Origin: Tilletia caries | Lineage: Eukaryota; Basidiomycota; Exobasidiomycetes; Tilletiales; Tilletiaceae | Reading direction: 5' to 3' | Length of the DNA: 64,000 nucleotides | Assembly (NCBI GenBank): GCA_032718865.1 | Contig: JALUTQ010000007.1 | Location: forward strand, 744,001-808,000 | Shown: positions 1 through 11,509 of the stretch, in pieces | How positions within the stretch are numbered: position 1 is the stretch's first letter | Layout: every line of letters starts with the position of its first letter | Translations under genes and position numbers: made by a program | Notes under the pieces: generated by a model | The model's input: the letters and a program-made list of their open reading frames with translations, nothing else | What the model was told of the DNA's origin: nothing | The model's database searches: none

Positions 1-339
1 CACGTCCTAGGCATGATTCACGCTGTACTCGAAGAAAGGGGTGAGTCATCAGAACAGAGGGTATCATACCATTTTGTCAAGTGCTTCGACTGGTACAGTC
101 AATACGACTAGTGAGCGCGTGACTCATGAGTCATGCTGTCCGTCTCGAATCTCGGCCCATTGTTCTGCTTTTTGCGTCTCGTGTCAGGTCGTCGAATCTT
201 CGTTACTGCTCGTGCTTGCGTAAAGGTACAACCGCGCCGCTGGACGGAGCAATCTCCTGAGCCTGAACCCCTTCTCCCTCTTCCCCTCCGCCAACCTTGA
301 GCCCGTGATCAGCGTCCCACAAAGAGAAGGCGAAAGAAA
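1..339. other. Intergenic, no gene seen
   Basis: This stretch lies downstream of the minus-strand MAG-like gene. I see no coding pattern with splice signals and no RNA gene. It probably holds the 3' flank of that gene and part of an unseen neighbour's flank. Confidence 0.4.
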
Positions 340-1818
340 TCAAAGCTCCTCACGAACCTCCTGGTCCCGCCGCTTGAGGCCCTGCCCATTGCTGACCGTC
401 ACGTACTGGGTGCACATGCTGCTCGAACCGGCAGGCTGGGCAGGCGGTGTCGGTTTCTGTGGGCAGCACAAAGAAGGATGCTCAGTATCTCCGTCGTTGG
501 GGCAAAAGGGAAGGAGGGAGAGTGTGGGAAGAGAAGATAGACTCACCACCTCCTGGTACCAGGTCGAAGTGTGGCCGTTCTTAAGCGTGTAGACTCCTGG
601 GTAATGACCCTCAGTCTGGGTGTTCGCGAATAGAAGAAGGCAGGGGAAGAGTGTCAGACCTCGGGCCGACAAACACGCCGGAGGATGGAAGGGTACTCAC
701 TCCGACGCAATCCTCGAAGGTGCCATCATCGTAGTTGGCGGGTTCGTTCCAGCTCGATCCTTGCAAGTCTGTAGAAATCCCAAATCGATATACGTGTCAG
801 TAGATACATTTGCGCGTAGGATCAATTTGGAGGACTGACCGTAGATGTGCGGGCAATACCTGCATTCCATAGCAAGAAGAAATGAGTCAGCACAGGTCAG
901 AATGCGGACGGCGTGGAAAGCTTACGCACTGCTTAGCGTGAGGTCCAACACAGGCACGAATCGAGTACTCCGTCGCGGAAATGAACTGGTTCCATTCGTA
1001 GATCCGTTGGAATTTGCCAGTCCCGCCCGAAAAGATGTCCGTGTACACCAGCCCGCCGACCGGGTTGCCGGCTCCCGTGGCGCCGTGAGGGTCTGGATGG
1101 TTCCAAATTGTCATCAGGCAATGTCATGTAGTGAGTACTTCACCAGGAAAGAAGAGTTGAAGGGAAAGAGGACTCACCCAGCTCGCCTCCTTCATCGCCT
1201 TTGCGGACGTTCATCTTCGTGAAACGGCCGTGGCCGGTGACCTGAGCGAACGAGGGTGTGCGAAGGAAGTGAACGCCCTTCAAGGTGCCGTCAGGGATCA
1301 GGCGGGTTCCGAACCCGGACATGGTACACCACCTGAGAGAAGGGAGGACGTCGAGCCGATTGTAACGCGGTGAAGGTCATGTTCAGTTCCTCGAACCCAG
1401 CGGCAATACCGGACAGGTTGCGGAATTCAACGATAGTCGAGCACTCACGAAACAACGTTCGCCTCTTCGTTTCCAATCTCCGAATTCGGGTTCGCTGGGG
1501 CCCAGAGACAGAACTCCGTGGCCGAACGCAGGTAGACGTTCTGACAAAGCGCGGTTTGATTGTAAGGGCCGTACCGAGTGGCGCAGTCGTTAAACCCGGT
1601 CTGGTCGTGCTTTGCTGTTCGCGGATCATCAAGAAAACAAAGGAGATCAGCTGTTGCTCCATGAAAGCCCCGGGGCTCGTACTCATTGGCTATGGACCAT
1701 GTCACTCACCGTCAGTCTTGGCGGGCAGGTTGGTTCCGTCGTCGTACTGAGCGAAGGAAGCGGGCACGAATGCGGCCAGCGAGAGGGCCAAGAGCGAGAC
1801 ACTGTCGAGGAAGCGCAT
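340..1818 (-). CDS. Secreted macrophage-activating-glycoprotein-like protein (copy 1)
   Basis: Predicted secreted protein of the basidiomycete macrophage-activating-glycoprotein-like family, first described from Cryptococcus; its biochemical role is unknown. The start at 1818 gives a signal peptide (MRFLDSVSLLALSLAAF..SFAQ). After the first intron come the family landmarks in order: CQNVYLRSATEFCLWAP, GFGTRLIPDGTLKGVHF, QVTGHGRFTKMNV, a DPHGATGAGNPVGGLVY segment, the YEWNQFISATEYSIRAC segment, a YCPHIYD block, a WNEPANYDDGTFEDC block, a YPGVYTLKNG block, and a low-complexity Pro/Ser C-terminus ending in KRRDQEVREEL. At least six short introns with GTGAGT/GTACGT donors separate these exons. 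Cysteine spacing is kept, which suggests disulfides in the extracellular space. A diverged paralog lies at 13489-14588 on the same strand. The family call is strong; exact exon edges are approximate. Confidence 0.8.
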
Positions 1819-2755
1819 ATTGCTGAGATCGGGAGGGAGAGGTGGTTATGGATAAAGAGGGATGAGAGGGGAGGGGAGAAGGGGTGGGAAGGAGAAAAAG
1901 GCTCGCTCAAGGCGATGGGGCTGGAGAATGGGGAGGGAATGGACAAGAGGGCACTGCGAGTCGAAGGAACGCAGTTCAGCTTTTAACAGGATGTCTCCTC
2001 AACCTTCCCACTCAGCGCAATCAGCAATCAGCGCTCAGTGGACTGGTTGCCTTGTTGGCTCTTGAGCTTTAGCCTGCAGTGCGAAGGAAAACGGTCAGAA
2101 TCAAGTCGCAAGCTGCATCTTCGCCCTGCCGTTCATTTGACTAAGGACCAGGCTTCCCGTAGAGCTTGAGGGGACCTGGCGAGCTACACTGTAAGGTGCG
2201 AGCAGCAGCGGAAGTATGGGTGACTCGTTGGCGGATCCTTGTTGCTCTCGTTAGGCGTTAGGTCGCGCTGGGTGTGACGGGAAAGGAGTCGGGAACTCGG
2301 GAACCCGTTCCGTTGCACGCTAGTCAAGTCTTCTCGCGCGCGAGGAAGGAAGAAAAGAACAGTGAAATTCCGGCCATGTCCCCTCGCAGGGCGAACCACT
2401 GCGATAGGAGACGGCCTGGCAAGGAGCTTACATTCTGGACGCTTGGCGAAGGACTTCGATGGTGTGGAATGGGTTTCTTGGGTGAGGGAGAGGAGAAGGT
2501 TACGTTTTGGCCACTACGGCAAAGTCATGAAACGTCGAGAAAGGCGGCACTACTGAGGCGGCATCTGCCCGCACTGGCTGGCATGGCAGAGGGGGCCGGG
2601 CTTCAGGCTTCAGGGCCAGGTCACTTATGTATGTGTTCTACTCACGCACAAGGCAAGCAGGGGACGTTCAGAACTCTTCGAAGGCAGGTCCTAAATTTTA
2701 TGTACCCATCCGATGCAGTGGAAACCCTGCGTGAAGCTCAGGATCAACTGATGGC
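1819..2755. other. Intergenic between MAG-like 1 and RAT1
   Basis: This region carries the upstream flank of the MAG-like gene (purine-rich on the plus strand, so pyrimidine-rich in the transcribed sense, typical of a fungal promoter) and the 3' flank of RAT1. Plus-strand open frames near 2274-2819 run into the glycine-codon complement of RAT1 and show no splice structure or recognisable domain. Confidence 0.4.
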
Positions 2756-5700
2756 TCAGTATCTCCGCCCATCACCGCCGTATCCACCGCGGCCTCCGCC
2801 GCCGCCGCCACCACCATAGGATCCATAGCCGCCCTGTCCATATCCACCTGCGCCTCCGCCACCTTGTCCATATCCGGAACCCTGGTGCTGCTGTGGGTAG
2901 CCACCATAGCCTCCTCCACCGCCACCGCCACCGCGATGGCCACCGGCAGGAGGACTCCCATATGCATGGCCGCCACCGCGATGGCCACCGGAAGGAGGAC
3001 CGCCATATGCATGACCGCCCTGTCCGCCATACGAACCTTGATATCCTTGCTGACCGTAGCCTGCGTACGGGTCCTGCGCACCGTATCCGTGGCCGCCGCC
3101 TCCACCGTACCTGGAGCCGGAATTCTGAGCATACTGCTGTTGACCACCGTATCCGCCTCCACCACCACTCTGGTAGCTTTGAGCAGGAGCGCCACCGTAG
3201 CCACCATAGCTACCACCACCACGACCGGAGTATGAGTCCTGGTAGGCAGGTTGCCCATTTCCGTAGCCTGCGTACGAATCTTGACCGCCATAGCCGCCCT
3301 TAAAACATCAAATCAGAATTACATGTAAGCTTCGTAGCATCACTGGGAAAATATGCTAGTCGAGTCTAGGAAGAGAAAACTCACGTAGCTTTGTCCATAA
3401 GATCCATAGGACGAGGCGGCGGGAGGACCACCGTACCGCGACGCCTGATGCCCGCCATGACTTTGACGATCATAACTCTGGTCGTATGAACCATACGCAC
3501 CACCAGGCCTGGAAGAGCCTTGGTTCCCGTTATATCCTCGAGGAGCACCACCGCGTCGACCGCCATCCGGCCCACCCCTGCGCGTCCATTCACGATCGCC
3601 CTCGTTGAGCTTCCGCGGAGGTGGCTTGACTCCCTTCAGCAGAACACTCCGATGGGGAGTCCGCTGGGGTGGGAAGCGGTACGTTGCTGCAATAGAACGG
3701 TTGTCCATGATGTCATGCTGACCCGGCTGTTCGGGAACGGGCGATTCGAACGTGGTACCCGGGATGAAGCCTGGTTCCGGACTGATCTCCCCCGTGATGC
3801 CTCCGCTGAGCGTAGGGTCGATGGCAACCGAGTCGGACTGGTCGTCCTTCTTTCGCGAATAGAGAGTGCAGATTTGTTCGTACAGTGGCGCATCCTCGCC
3901 GACGTAGAGGGTGTCAGTGCCAAAAGTGTTACGCCGCTTCTCGTCCGCACTCAGGTTTGGGTAACCATCCTTGAGAGCGTCCAGCAACCGCTTTTCATCG
4001 ATGAACGGCAGGAGTGCTACACCCTGCCATGCCATCTTCTTGCCATTCATGTCGATCTGGAAGTCCTCTGGGTAAAAGTCGATGATGGTCGATTCAACCT
4101 CAGTCATGAGAGGATGGAAGGTCTCAGGAATGCTCTTGCGACTGCTCGGCGAAAGAGTAAGGAGTCAGACAAAGCAGCCCCGTACGCACTGAGAAACGGC
4201 AGACTACTTACCTCGCCGCGGGCAGAACGCCCATGAGCTGTTCGAATGGCTTGAAAGGCTGCCCGAGAGTGAACTTGATATCGAACGATTGTATGTCGGT
4301 AAAGTCTGCGGCGAAGGGCGAGTAGTGATACGGGTAATACCACTGCCAAGATGGAACTCCTTGGTAATAGTATGCCAACACCCAGCTCAGACCTTCGACG
4401 TAAGCTTTGGCAACATTGCGACGGAACTCGACATCGCTCAACTCCACACCGAACTTTTGCTGATAGTATCGCTCCCGATAACCGGGTTCCCACAGCTTGA
4501 CTGTGTCCTCGACTTCGACCGTGCCATCTGGGTTGACTTTACGCGTCGTAAGCGTGGAGACTATAGGATCCTTTTGCTCCTGCTCATCGACCTCGTCATC
4601 ATCGTCCCCTTCTCCATCGGCATCATCATCAGGGACAAGAGCTTCAGCTTCAACCTCATCGATCGTCCGCTTTCGACCCTGACTTAACGCTTCTTGCTCT
4701 TTAGCAAGGTCTTCATCCATCTTGAACACCGCCGGCTCGCTGTCAATAGGATCCGACTTGGGCTCATCCTTCGAGACCTTCGACTCTTGTTCTGCTTTTG
4801 GCGCCACATCAGAGCTGGGCTCTGTAGGTGGCGTTGAGGAGTGAGGCTCCTTCGCAGGTTTGCCAGGGACAGGGATCTTCTTCGGCTCCTTCCTCTTGAG
4901 GGTGATAGGACCGAGATTCGCAGCCAACTCTGCCTTGAGTGATTCCGCAGCACTCAAATTCGCCTTGCGAACCGAAGCTTGATTCTTGATGATCTCGGCA
5001 ACGCTACCGCTACCAAGCGCGTTGCCTGAAGCTGTGCGATCAGCTTCATCCTTCGCTGAGTCGCCGTTCCGGGGCGCTGCTCCGACAGCGGGAGCACGTC
5101 CTTGAGTGTACTTCAGATCTCCGTGCTGGAACCCGTCCTCCCCATTTGAATGTCGCGGTCGTTTCCGGGCTTCTTCGTCCGCCTTGCGCCTCTTTGCGTT
5201 TGCATCTTGCCGATTCTCTGCGTCCCGACGTTTCCTGAAGATGGCATCCTCTTCCGCGGCCAGACCCTCGAGAATAATCTGTGCGGACTCCAAGTTGACC
5301 ACACCGTGATTGGTCAGATAGTCCGACATGGTGGGCAGGCGCTGCTTCCACAGGCGCAAGAGGGTGTCGATAGCGCCATCCCTGATTTCCAAACTTGGCA
5401 GGTGTGGCAGGAAGTCATTTCCGACAAAGAAGATGAGGAAGATCCAATCGTCAATCGCGCGCTCGAGGTTGAAGCCGAATGGGCAATTTGGAACATTGAG
5501 TTCGATCTCGAGGTACTCCCGCAGGGTCGAAACATCAAGGAAAATGAATGGCTTCTTCTCTGTTCCTGCTTTGCCGGAGGCGTCATGCTCGCCTTGCTTC
5601 TCCTTAGCCTCGCCTTGACAGTTTACCGCTATGTGACCTTCCTGACCGCAAATGCGGCACCCCTTCTTGTCTTGTTGGAAGACATCCTCTCGCAATACCT

Positions 5701-6920
5701 TGAAGTAAGGCTCGTGAGTGGCGAGCGAGAGGAAGATCAAGTCGGCATCCTGCGAACATATATCACTTGTGAGCTTTAGTTGCACACCTCATATGCACGC
5801 ACGACGCAATGACTCACGAGACCGTAGATGACATGCTTGGTATTGGGATCGTGGGATGGGTGGGATCGTTGCCTGCGGATGTGGTCCATGATCTTGTGTT
5901 CTCCTTCTCCTGGAACACTGGCGTCGCTAATGATGACTTGCAGCTGGAAACAGAAACACCCATCAATAAGAGATCAAACATCCCGTGCTTCGGAAGTTGG
6001 TGTGACACTCACATTTTTCCAGCCCGGGTCTTCGCTCATCTTCTTGACGACCCAGTATCTCAAACTTTGAGCGAGAAGGTCCATGAACGGAGTCCCTGGC
6101 GTGATGGCGTTAGAGTCCCACGCAAGCTCGTTGGAGGCTGCCGACTCTGAGACGGGAAGGCCCATCGCTGCACAGAGGGAGCAGCTCGTCAGCAATCCAC
6201 CTCTCCAGGAGAGAACCTTGATATTTCAAAACGCACCTTGCCACTCGGCCAGTGCCTGCTCCTTGGCTTCTTGCTTTTCCTTGGCTTCTTGTGCGGCTCG
6301 GAAACGACGCGAGCGTTGCTGATTCATCTTTGCACGGGGAGCGACACCATCTACGAGAAAGACAAAGTCTGTTCATCAGTCTGAAGCGGGAACACATATG
6401 GTCCGGATCAAAAGCTCACCAATGGCCATCATCAGCAGCTTTCGGGGCCGGACCATTTCGACAACACGCTCCGTGTACTTGAACACTTCGACCATCATCT
6501 CCTCCTCTGTGGCTGGAGCGGGCTGTGATGTTTAGGGAGACGCGTTTGTCAGCCGTGTCACGACGCATACATGCCCTAACTATTCGCAAACAAACAGCAC
6601 GTACCTTTCCTTCCGGATGTGTACATGGATGCACAATGCCGTTCATATCTAGATATAAACAATCGAATTCGGTACCATTCGGATTCGGCCTGGACATGTC
6701 GATGGGCAGCTCCTGGTCTTCACCATCTTTTCCGGGGACCTTGCGCGGCTCCTCCTCGACGACACCCTCGATGATCTTGGGGTACTTCTTGGACAGCCAT
6801 CGGAACAAGGCTGGAACTCCCTGTGACGGGGAAAAGGGAGGAGAGCAGGAACACAACGGTCAGTCACTGTCCAACCAGCAAGGACGATCTCTCTCATGCG
6901 CCTATGCCTCGTCGAACCAT
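2756..6920 (-). CDS. RAT1: Nuclear 5'-3' exoribonuclease Rat1/Xrn2
   Basis: Nuclear 5'-to-3' exoribonuclease acting in rRNA/snoRNA processing, RNA turnover and torpedo termination of RNA polymerase II. About 1,190 residues over roughly nine exons. The N-terminus reads [17 protein letters not shown], then [20 protein letters not shown] with the catalytic Asp, [18 protein letters not shown] with the two catalytic Glu, [16 protein letters not shown], a zinc knuckle [14 protein letters not shown] that separates Rat1/Xrn2 from cytoplasmic Xrn1, and [17 protein letters not shown]. The second conserved block continues through [28 protein letters not shown] to [13 protein letters not shown]. The C-terminal tail is Gly/Tyr/Arg-rich and ends GYGGDGRRY at 2756. 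The exon holding GVPALF starts at 6820 right after a CAG acceptor, so the initiator ATG is in a separate upstream exon. I place it at 6918-6920 (ATG followed by GTTCGA, 97-nt intron); an alternative ATG at 7171-7173 would need a 350-nt intron. Confidence 0.93.
2929..3024 (-). repeat. Tandem 48-bp duplication in the RAT1 tail
   Basis: Two near-identical 48-bp units lie head to tail, each containing the plus-strand strings GCGATGGCCACCGG and CCATATGCATG. In the protein they encode a repeated HAYG-PP-GGHRGGG segment in the glycine-rich C-terminus. The number of units probably varies between strains. Confidence 0.6.
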
Positions 6921-7676
6921 TCCGTTGCTGTCGATGCTGGTGCCGACATCGATCCACTGCCTGCGCAGGCTCCGACTGGCCAAGCTGATGTGGCACTCAT
7001 ATCTCAGCGTTGGCTGCTCATGACTGCAGAGCAAACCCGTGCCATCTCATCCTGGCAGTCGAAGTAGCGAACGATGCTGTTGGTCCAGCAGCATGGGCAA
7101 GCGGAAGAGGGCATCGAACATGCTGGCGGGGCGCACGAGTCGAGAAGCCAAATCCCACAAGCTCACGAACCATTTTGTGCTGCTACTCAGGGATGGAATG
7201 CAAAAGGAGGGCAGGAAATTGACGATGAGTTGACAGAGAGGAAGAAAACGCTCCAGGTGGTTGCTGCAAAGAAAACCTTCGGGGCGCGGGCCGTGGATCT
7301 CCTTTTGTGGAGCGTGGACGAGCTGACCGCAGCGATTCCTTCTGACAGACTTGCTACGAGCTGTGACTTGATAAGCCGGGCAGAACTTGATGCTGAGCAG
7401 GTGCGCAGTCCTTAGTTTGCAGCTGCGCGCGCAGTCGAATGGTAGAAGAAGCCGCAAGTCGGAACCCCAGTAGTGCGACGGAGGGGATGGTGATCGTCGG
7501 CCACAAGCTGCCCCAGGCGAAGTGGGATGTGAAGGATTCCAGAGACTTTTCTTTTTCTTTTCCGCATTTTCCCTTTTTGCAGTGGCAACCACGCTTGCTC
7601 CAGTTCACGCTTCTCCCTGCCGTCCAGCTTCCGCGGTCAATTACATACAATCAGGGCTGGAGCAGGCAGGGACAGC
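6921..7676. other. Divergent intergenic region RAT1 / COX20
   Basis: This region separates the 5' end of RAT1 (-) from COX20 (+) and presumably holds both promoters. A possible alternative RAT1 first exon (ATG at 7171-7173) lies here. No other gene is seen. Confidence 0.4.
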
Positions 7677-8290
7677 ATGAGCGACGCAAAGGGTTCTCCA
7701 AAGGTGAGTGTGCTGGTGCCATAAGTGCGCTCGAAAAGTCTAGCTAAAATTCGCGTCTGTCATGCCTCACAGACGAAGATTGACGAAGGCGAGGCCCTCA
7801 AGGCGGCCGTCAGCAAGTTGTCGCCTATCGATGACTTCAAGAATCTGGGCAAGGTACCGTGTGCCCGGAGCAGTCTGCTCACAGGCATGGCCACGGCAGC
7901 AGGTGTCATCGGTGTGACTGCCATTGCGGGACGAGGTTCGTATCATGCTTATATATCGACTCGCAAATCATGCTGACTTCAGTAATTTCCTTCAACCAGG
8001 CCTCCGAAAGTCCCTAAACTGGGGCGTCGGTTCGTTCTGCTTCGTCTCAGTAGCATCTTGGTGAGCAGTTCTACACGTCCCTGAGGTCTTTCCGTCCTTC
8101 AGCTTTCTGACGATGGTCTGGCCCTATTTCCTACAGGGAAATCTGCCGACGACAAAGAAGAGCCGAGCAGAACCGCATGAAGATGATCATCGAGACCTTC
8201 CCGGACAGGGCGGCGGCTGCAGAAGCTGACCGGAAACGAGCAGGGTTTGAGCCTCCCGTCTCTCGCATCGCTCCATCTATAACATCCTGA
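7677..8290 (+). CDS. COX20: Cytochrome c oxidase assembly protein COX20
   Basis: Mitochondrial inner-membrane chaperone of the Cox20/FAM36A family, which stabilises newly made Cox2 during complex IV assembly. Four exons with short introns: exon 1 (7677-7703) encodes MSDAKGSPK; exon 2 (7773-7935) encodes TKIDEGEALKAAVSKLSP followed by the family core DDFKNLGKVPCARSSLLTGM and a first hydrophobic segment; exon 3 from 8000 encodes GLRKSLNWGVGSFCFVSVASW, the second membrane segment; and exon 4 encodes EICRRQRRAEQNRMKMI and a charged tail ending VSRIAPSITS at 8290. The KVPCARSSLL-to-NWGVGSF-to-WEICRRQR arrangement is diagnostic. Length is about 127 residues, within the family range. It is divergent from RAT1 and convergent with CSN7; no functional link to either is implied. 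Confidence 0.85.
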
Positions 8291-8674
8291 ACTCAATAAA
8301 TGACAAGCATCATTCGAAGCCATAATAAATGCCACCTGTGTGCTCAGGTCCATGTCTGAGCCTGGCCTGTGAAAGAAAACGGCTCGGCCGGGCGCTTGAG
8401 CATCTGACTTTGAGGCTGGGGCTGAAGAGCCCCAAAGCTCATGATTGATTCAAGGTTGTGGTGTACAAGGTGACTAAAAGGGTCTGCCTCAGCAACAGAA
8501 AATGTGGAAAGCCGTCGTTGCCTGAAAGACGGCCATGGTCGAGTTCATGCGTTCATGCGCGACTTCGCTTGTGCCTCGCCAGACTCGAACTACCCAGTCC
8601 CCTGATTCGCGCGCACAAAAAGGATCAAAGTCAGTGTACGTTTGTAGGCAAAAAGGGGATCCACAGTCTGCGAC
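8291..8674. other. Convergent intergenic region COX20 / CSN7
   Basis: Short 3'-to-3' spacer. It contains a perfect 7-bp stem hairpin TGGGGCT-GAAG-AGCCCCA at 8417-8434; this could be a 3'-end structure, but fungal terminators are not defined by hairpins. Nothing else is seen. Confidence 0.4.
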
Positions 8675-9805
8675 TCACTTCTTGCGACTCCGAGCCTGAC
8701 TCGGACTCGTCATCGAAGATCCTTCGGCCCCATCGGCATCTATGTCCATGATGTCCCCATCCTCTCCACCACCCGCAACGCGACTGACGGCATGTCTTTC
8801 CACAGTGCGCCGACTGCCTAGAGCGTGGTCGTACAGCTGGTACAACACCCGTGTGATTTCGGCTTCATGTGCAGTCTTCTGCTCCGCAGTGCGCCGGGCT
8901 GTTGAGCGCGCATCGACAATGCGCTGGGAGAGATGATTGAGGACAAGCTCTGCGCTATTCGACCTAAGCTCCCCAAGAAAGGAAGGGATCCATGGCGCAT
9001 GTATGCAGTCAGCGAACAACAGGGAGCAGGAATATGCCGAAAGATGCCATAACACGTACCATGTCTGCAACGAGTTTGCAATGTCGCCTAGCTCCTGCGC
9101 TCCCCGCACGTCGCGTCCCAACGCAGCCTCCACCTCAAAGCGACGTAGCTTCTGGTTCAGCTTGCCGCTCAGCACCCCTGCGTAAAGTGACTCAATGATG
9201 ATATCCTCCAGCTCGCGGACGCTCGCCTCCGACAGCACCACTCCGCTGCTGCTACTGTGTAGAACGCTCGACGATGACGGTCCTGCAGGCTCTTGTACTT
9301 GATCTTGTGCCGATTGAGCGATTGGGCTGGACAACCCCAGCGCAACAGCAAGCGACCCGTAATCGAGGACCCGCGCCTGACTTGCCAACGTGACGAGAGT
9401 AAGTCTCTGCAATTTGGCACGCTGGGCTTCATTGAGAGGAGGCAGTGACGCAGTAGCTGATCCGGACCCGGAAGCTGCAAGGTAGTCGGAGTAGGTCCCG
9501 TACGCGAACAGCTCGAGCAGGTGATAGGAAGAAGCGTGCTCGGCGGAGGAGGCCAGCTGGACAACAGCAGAGTGTCAGCGCATCGGCTCCTTAAGGAAAC
9601 GACCCCCTGTGAAGAGACATCTTGACAGAGAGCTCACCTGCTTGATCCCTTCGACGTCCAACAGTTCTCCAAACACGTAGCACCCAGGCGCCGAAGTGGC
9701 CTGCTCGATGAGCTTGACGGCTGCCGCCCCGCGAGCGTTCTTTGCGAGGAGCAGGTACGGCTCCAGAGCTCCTAGGGCCGAGGCAGACGAGGTGAGAGCG
9801 GACAT
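8675..9805 (-). CDS. CSN7: COP9 signalosome subunit 7 (PCI domain)
   Basis: Subunit 7 of the COP9 signalosome, the complex that removes NEDD8 from cullins and so regulates cullin-RING ubiquitin ligases. The start at 9805 encodes MSALTSSASALGALEPYLLL. A first intron after GELLDVEGIKQ is followed by HASSYHLLELFAYGTYSDYL and then the PCI/winged-helix part: KLQRLTLVTLASQARVLDYG, VRELEDIIIESLYAGVLSGK and VEAALGRDVRGAQELGDIAN. A second intron of about 90 bases contains no stop in frame, so an unspliced reading would add some 30 residues. The last exon is a helical, Arg/Ala-rich tail (IVDARSTARRTAEQKTAHEAEI) plus an acidic segment and SQARSRKK. The ESLYAGVLSGKL and GRDVR motifs are the reason for choosing CSN7 over other PCI proteins. 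Confidence 0.85.
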
Positions 9806-10264
9806 ACTGCAAGCCTGCTCAGGTCAAAAGTGGGTGGAATGACTGAGTGAGAGTTCTCGACTGTCGTGTGCGTAGCGTTGCATCCCATCCCGCCAGTCAC
9901 CAAAGATGGTCAGTGTATGGAACGCCGTTTGGGTCAGCCTTTCAGGTCGCCCAACATTTTTCCAGGGTCGCCTACCACCAAAACCACTACCACAGCGAAT
10001 CAATCCTCATCCACCGAGTATCTTCACATACACAAACACACCTGCGCACATGCGAGCATTACGTCCTACGCCTACAACAGCTGCGCGCGTGCTGCACCGA
10101 GCCCAGAACTTGCGTGCGCTGACCGCTGACGTCTCCTCGACTTTCTTTCACCCTCTCCTCCCCAGTCCTCCTCTTCTCCTTCCGCCTGCTCTGCGAGCCA
10201 CTCAGCGCGCACTACTTACTCTCTTCCTTCTCAACCTCTCCCCAGCAAACAGATACGAGACACG
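9806..10264. other. Promoter region between CSN7 and the small membrane protein gene
   Basis: Divergent spacer. It contains copy A of a 56-bp duplicated element (9917-9972) followed by a pyrimidine-rich leader typical of the transcribed 5' UTR of fungal genes. No other coding signal. Confidence 0.4.
9917..9972 (+). repeat. 56-bp duplicated upstream element, copy A
   Basis: This segment begins ATGGAACGCCGTTTGGGTCA and ends CCAGGGTCGCC. It matches 55 of 56 bases of the segment at 11835-11890 on the opposite strand; the only difference is A versus C in GTCGCCC(A/C)ACATTT. It lies about 290 bases upstream of the ATG at 10265. Confidence 0.9.
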
Positions 10265-10728
10265 ATGGATCCATTCATGTGAGTGCCCCAATCCAAGCAA
10301 ACAAGTTTTTCTCAATCTTGTGCTGATGCTCTTCCCCCCTCCTCTTCCCCACTCTGGCACCCATGACAGAAGTCTCAGCCCGCCCAGCATTGCTGCTTCT
10401 GTCGTTTATGCTCTGCTTCTGCCCGGCTGCCTTCTTTTCTCGGCTACCCTGGCCCTTGAGTCGTTGAGTGCGTCAGTGAGTGGACAGGCGGCTAGACGCT
10501 AGTTGCTCAGCGCAGGTCGAAGGGACCATGCATGACCTTGTTGACCTCCCGAACACTTCTCTTTGCTTCCTACAGATACTTCGGCCACGTCCGTACGTCT
10601 ACAATGCCGTTCCTGCTCCTTCGTTGCCTCCATTCGCACTCATCGTTGGTGACATGCTCTCAGTTCTGGTATTGCTCAGGCCAGCTAGGTCCTACAAGCC
10701 TATATGTACACAACAGTCGCATAAGTGA
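10265..10728 (+). CDS. Small hypothetical membrane protein, four exons
   Basis: I do not recognise this gene. A consistent splice model is: exon 1 10265-10278 (ATGGATCCATTCAT), exon 2 10370-10471, exon 3 10576-10592, exon 4 10664-10728, all with GT-AG introns (donors GTGAGT, GTCAGT, GTACGT). It yields a 65-residue protein starting MDPFISLSPPSIAASVVYAL, with one hydrophobic segment through LLLPGCLLFSATLALES, then YFGHVLLVLLRPARSYK and a short polar tail. Such a size and pattern fit a small ER or mitochondrial membrane subunit, but I cannot name it. Using the overlapping GTGAGT donor at the end of exon 2 gives a different, longer C-terminus, so the 3' half is uncertain. The upstream 56-bp repeat is shared with the unresolved locus at 10889-11509. 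Confidence 0.4.
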
Positions 10729-10888
10729 TAAGACGTAACCCACTCACTCGTTCCTTGTTCGATGATGACATGATGGATGCGTGATAGAGTGCCAGGAAGC
10801 ACAGAGCTGGGTGGCGAGGTTATCAGTCAGTGGAGTGAAGAGGTCAAGAGGATGGATGGGCTGGAGGCATCATTTCAATGTGCCGTTC

Positions 10889-11509
10889 TCATTTCAGTGC
10901 ATGATCATGCCCGTGCATCGTTATGTGTCGCCATAGGTCGACGCGGGTGAGAGGTTGGGGGGTATGCAACCCGGGGACGAGTCTGAAGAGGGGAGGTGTA
11001 GGTGGTCAGTGACTTGGTGCAGTCCCACGCGCAGACATGAATGGTGGAGCGACAGCTTACCTGCTTTGGCCTTTGGGATCTGAAACGGCGCAAAGCACAA
11101 TATACAAAAGCTGTCAGCAGAGCATCGCACCGCGTGCGCAGTAAGGACTAATGCCTATGAACCTGCCTTCATATATTGGTATCGAGTCCGTTGAGCCCCG
11201 GTGTGTATGCCGTACAGCGTGCGAGTAGCTGTGGAAGATTGTAATCGATTATCAGTGAACGAAATGATGGATGTATGCCGTGATTTGGGAAGTAGCCGTC
11301 TCACCTTACACAGCACCCGAGCCCTGATCACACGCGCACAGGACAGAGTGACTCGCCGGTCAATGATTCATCGTTGCTGCGCGGTCGTGTGGCTGTAAGG
11401 CAAGGTGCAGCGCAAGAGAATGGTGATGAGCATTGAGCACTGTGCATGTAGGAAAGCGGGCGCACTCACCTCAGGTCAAAAATGGATGGCCCTTGAAGCC
11501 TGCCGCCAT
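10889..11509 (-). other. Unresolved spliced locus
   Basis: Several good splice signals line up on the minus strand: a GTGAGT donor just after 11470, acceptors ending CTTACAG and CTTCCACAG, a small exon ending TATGAAGGCAG, an exon of 19 bases (CCCAAAGGCCAAAG core) flanked by TTTCAG and GTAAGC, and a final exon with one frame ending in WRHITMHGHDHALK at 10889. The last three exons share an open frame (TRTLYGIHTGAQ, then KADPKGQSRLVPGLHTPQPL). However, the obvious ATG at 11509 (MAAGFKGHPFLT) meets a TGA before its donor, so I could not connect a start to these exons. It may be a small gene with an unusual first exon, a pseudogene or a non-coding transcript. Confidence 0.25.

Noticed and set aside
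2864..3303. Open frames opposite the RAT1 tail (Thr/Ala- and His/Arg-rich)
   Set aside because: They come from the glycine-codon repeats of RAT1 read on the other strand.
8417..8434. Hairpin TGGGGCT-GAAG-AGCCCCA as a terminator
   Set aside because: RNA polymerase II termination does not use such hairpins, and no poly-T follows.
10741..11470. Possible RNA gene between the two small loci
   Set aside because: I looked for tRNA A/B boxes and strong cloverleaf pairing and found none; splice-like signals fit an mRNA better.
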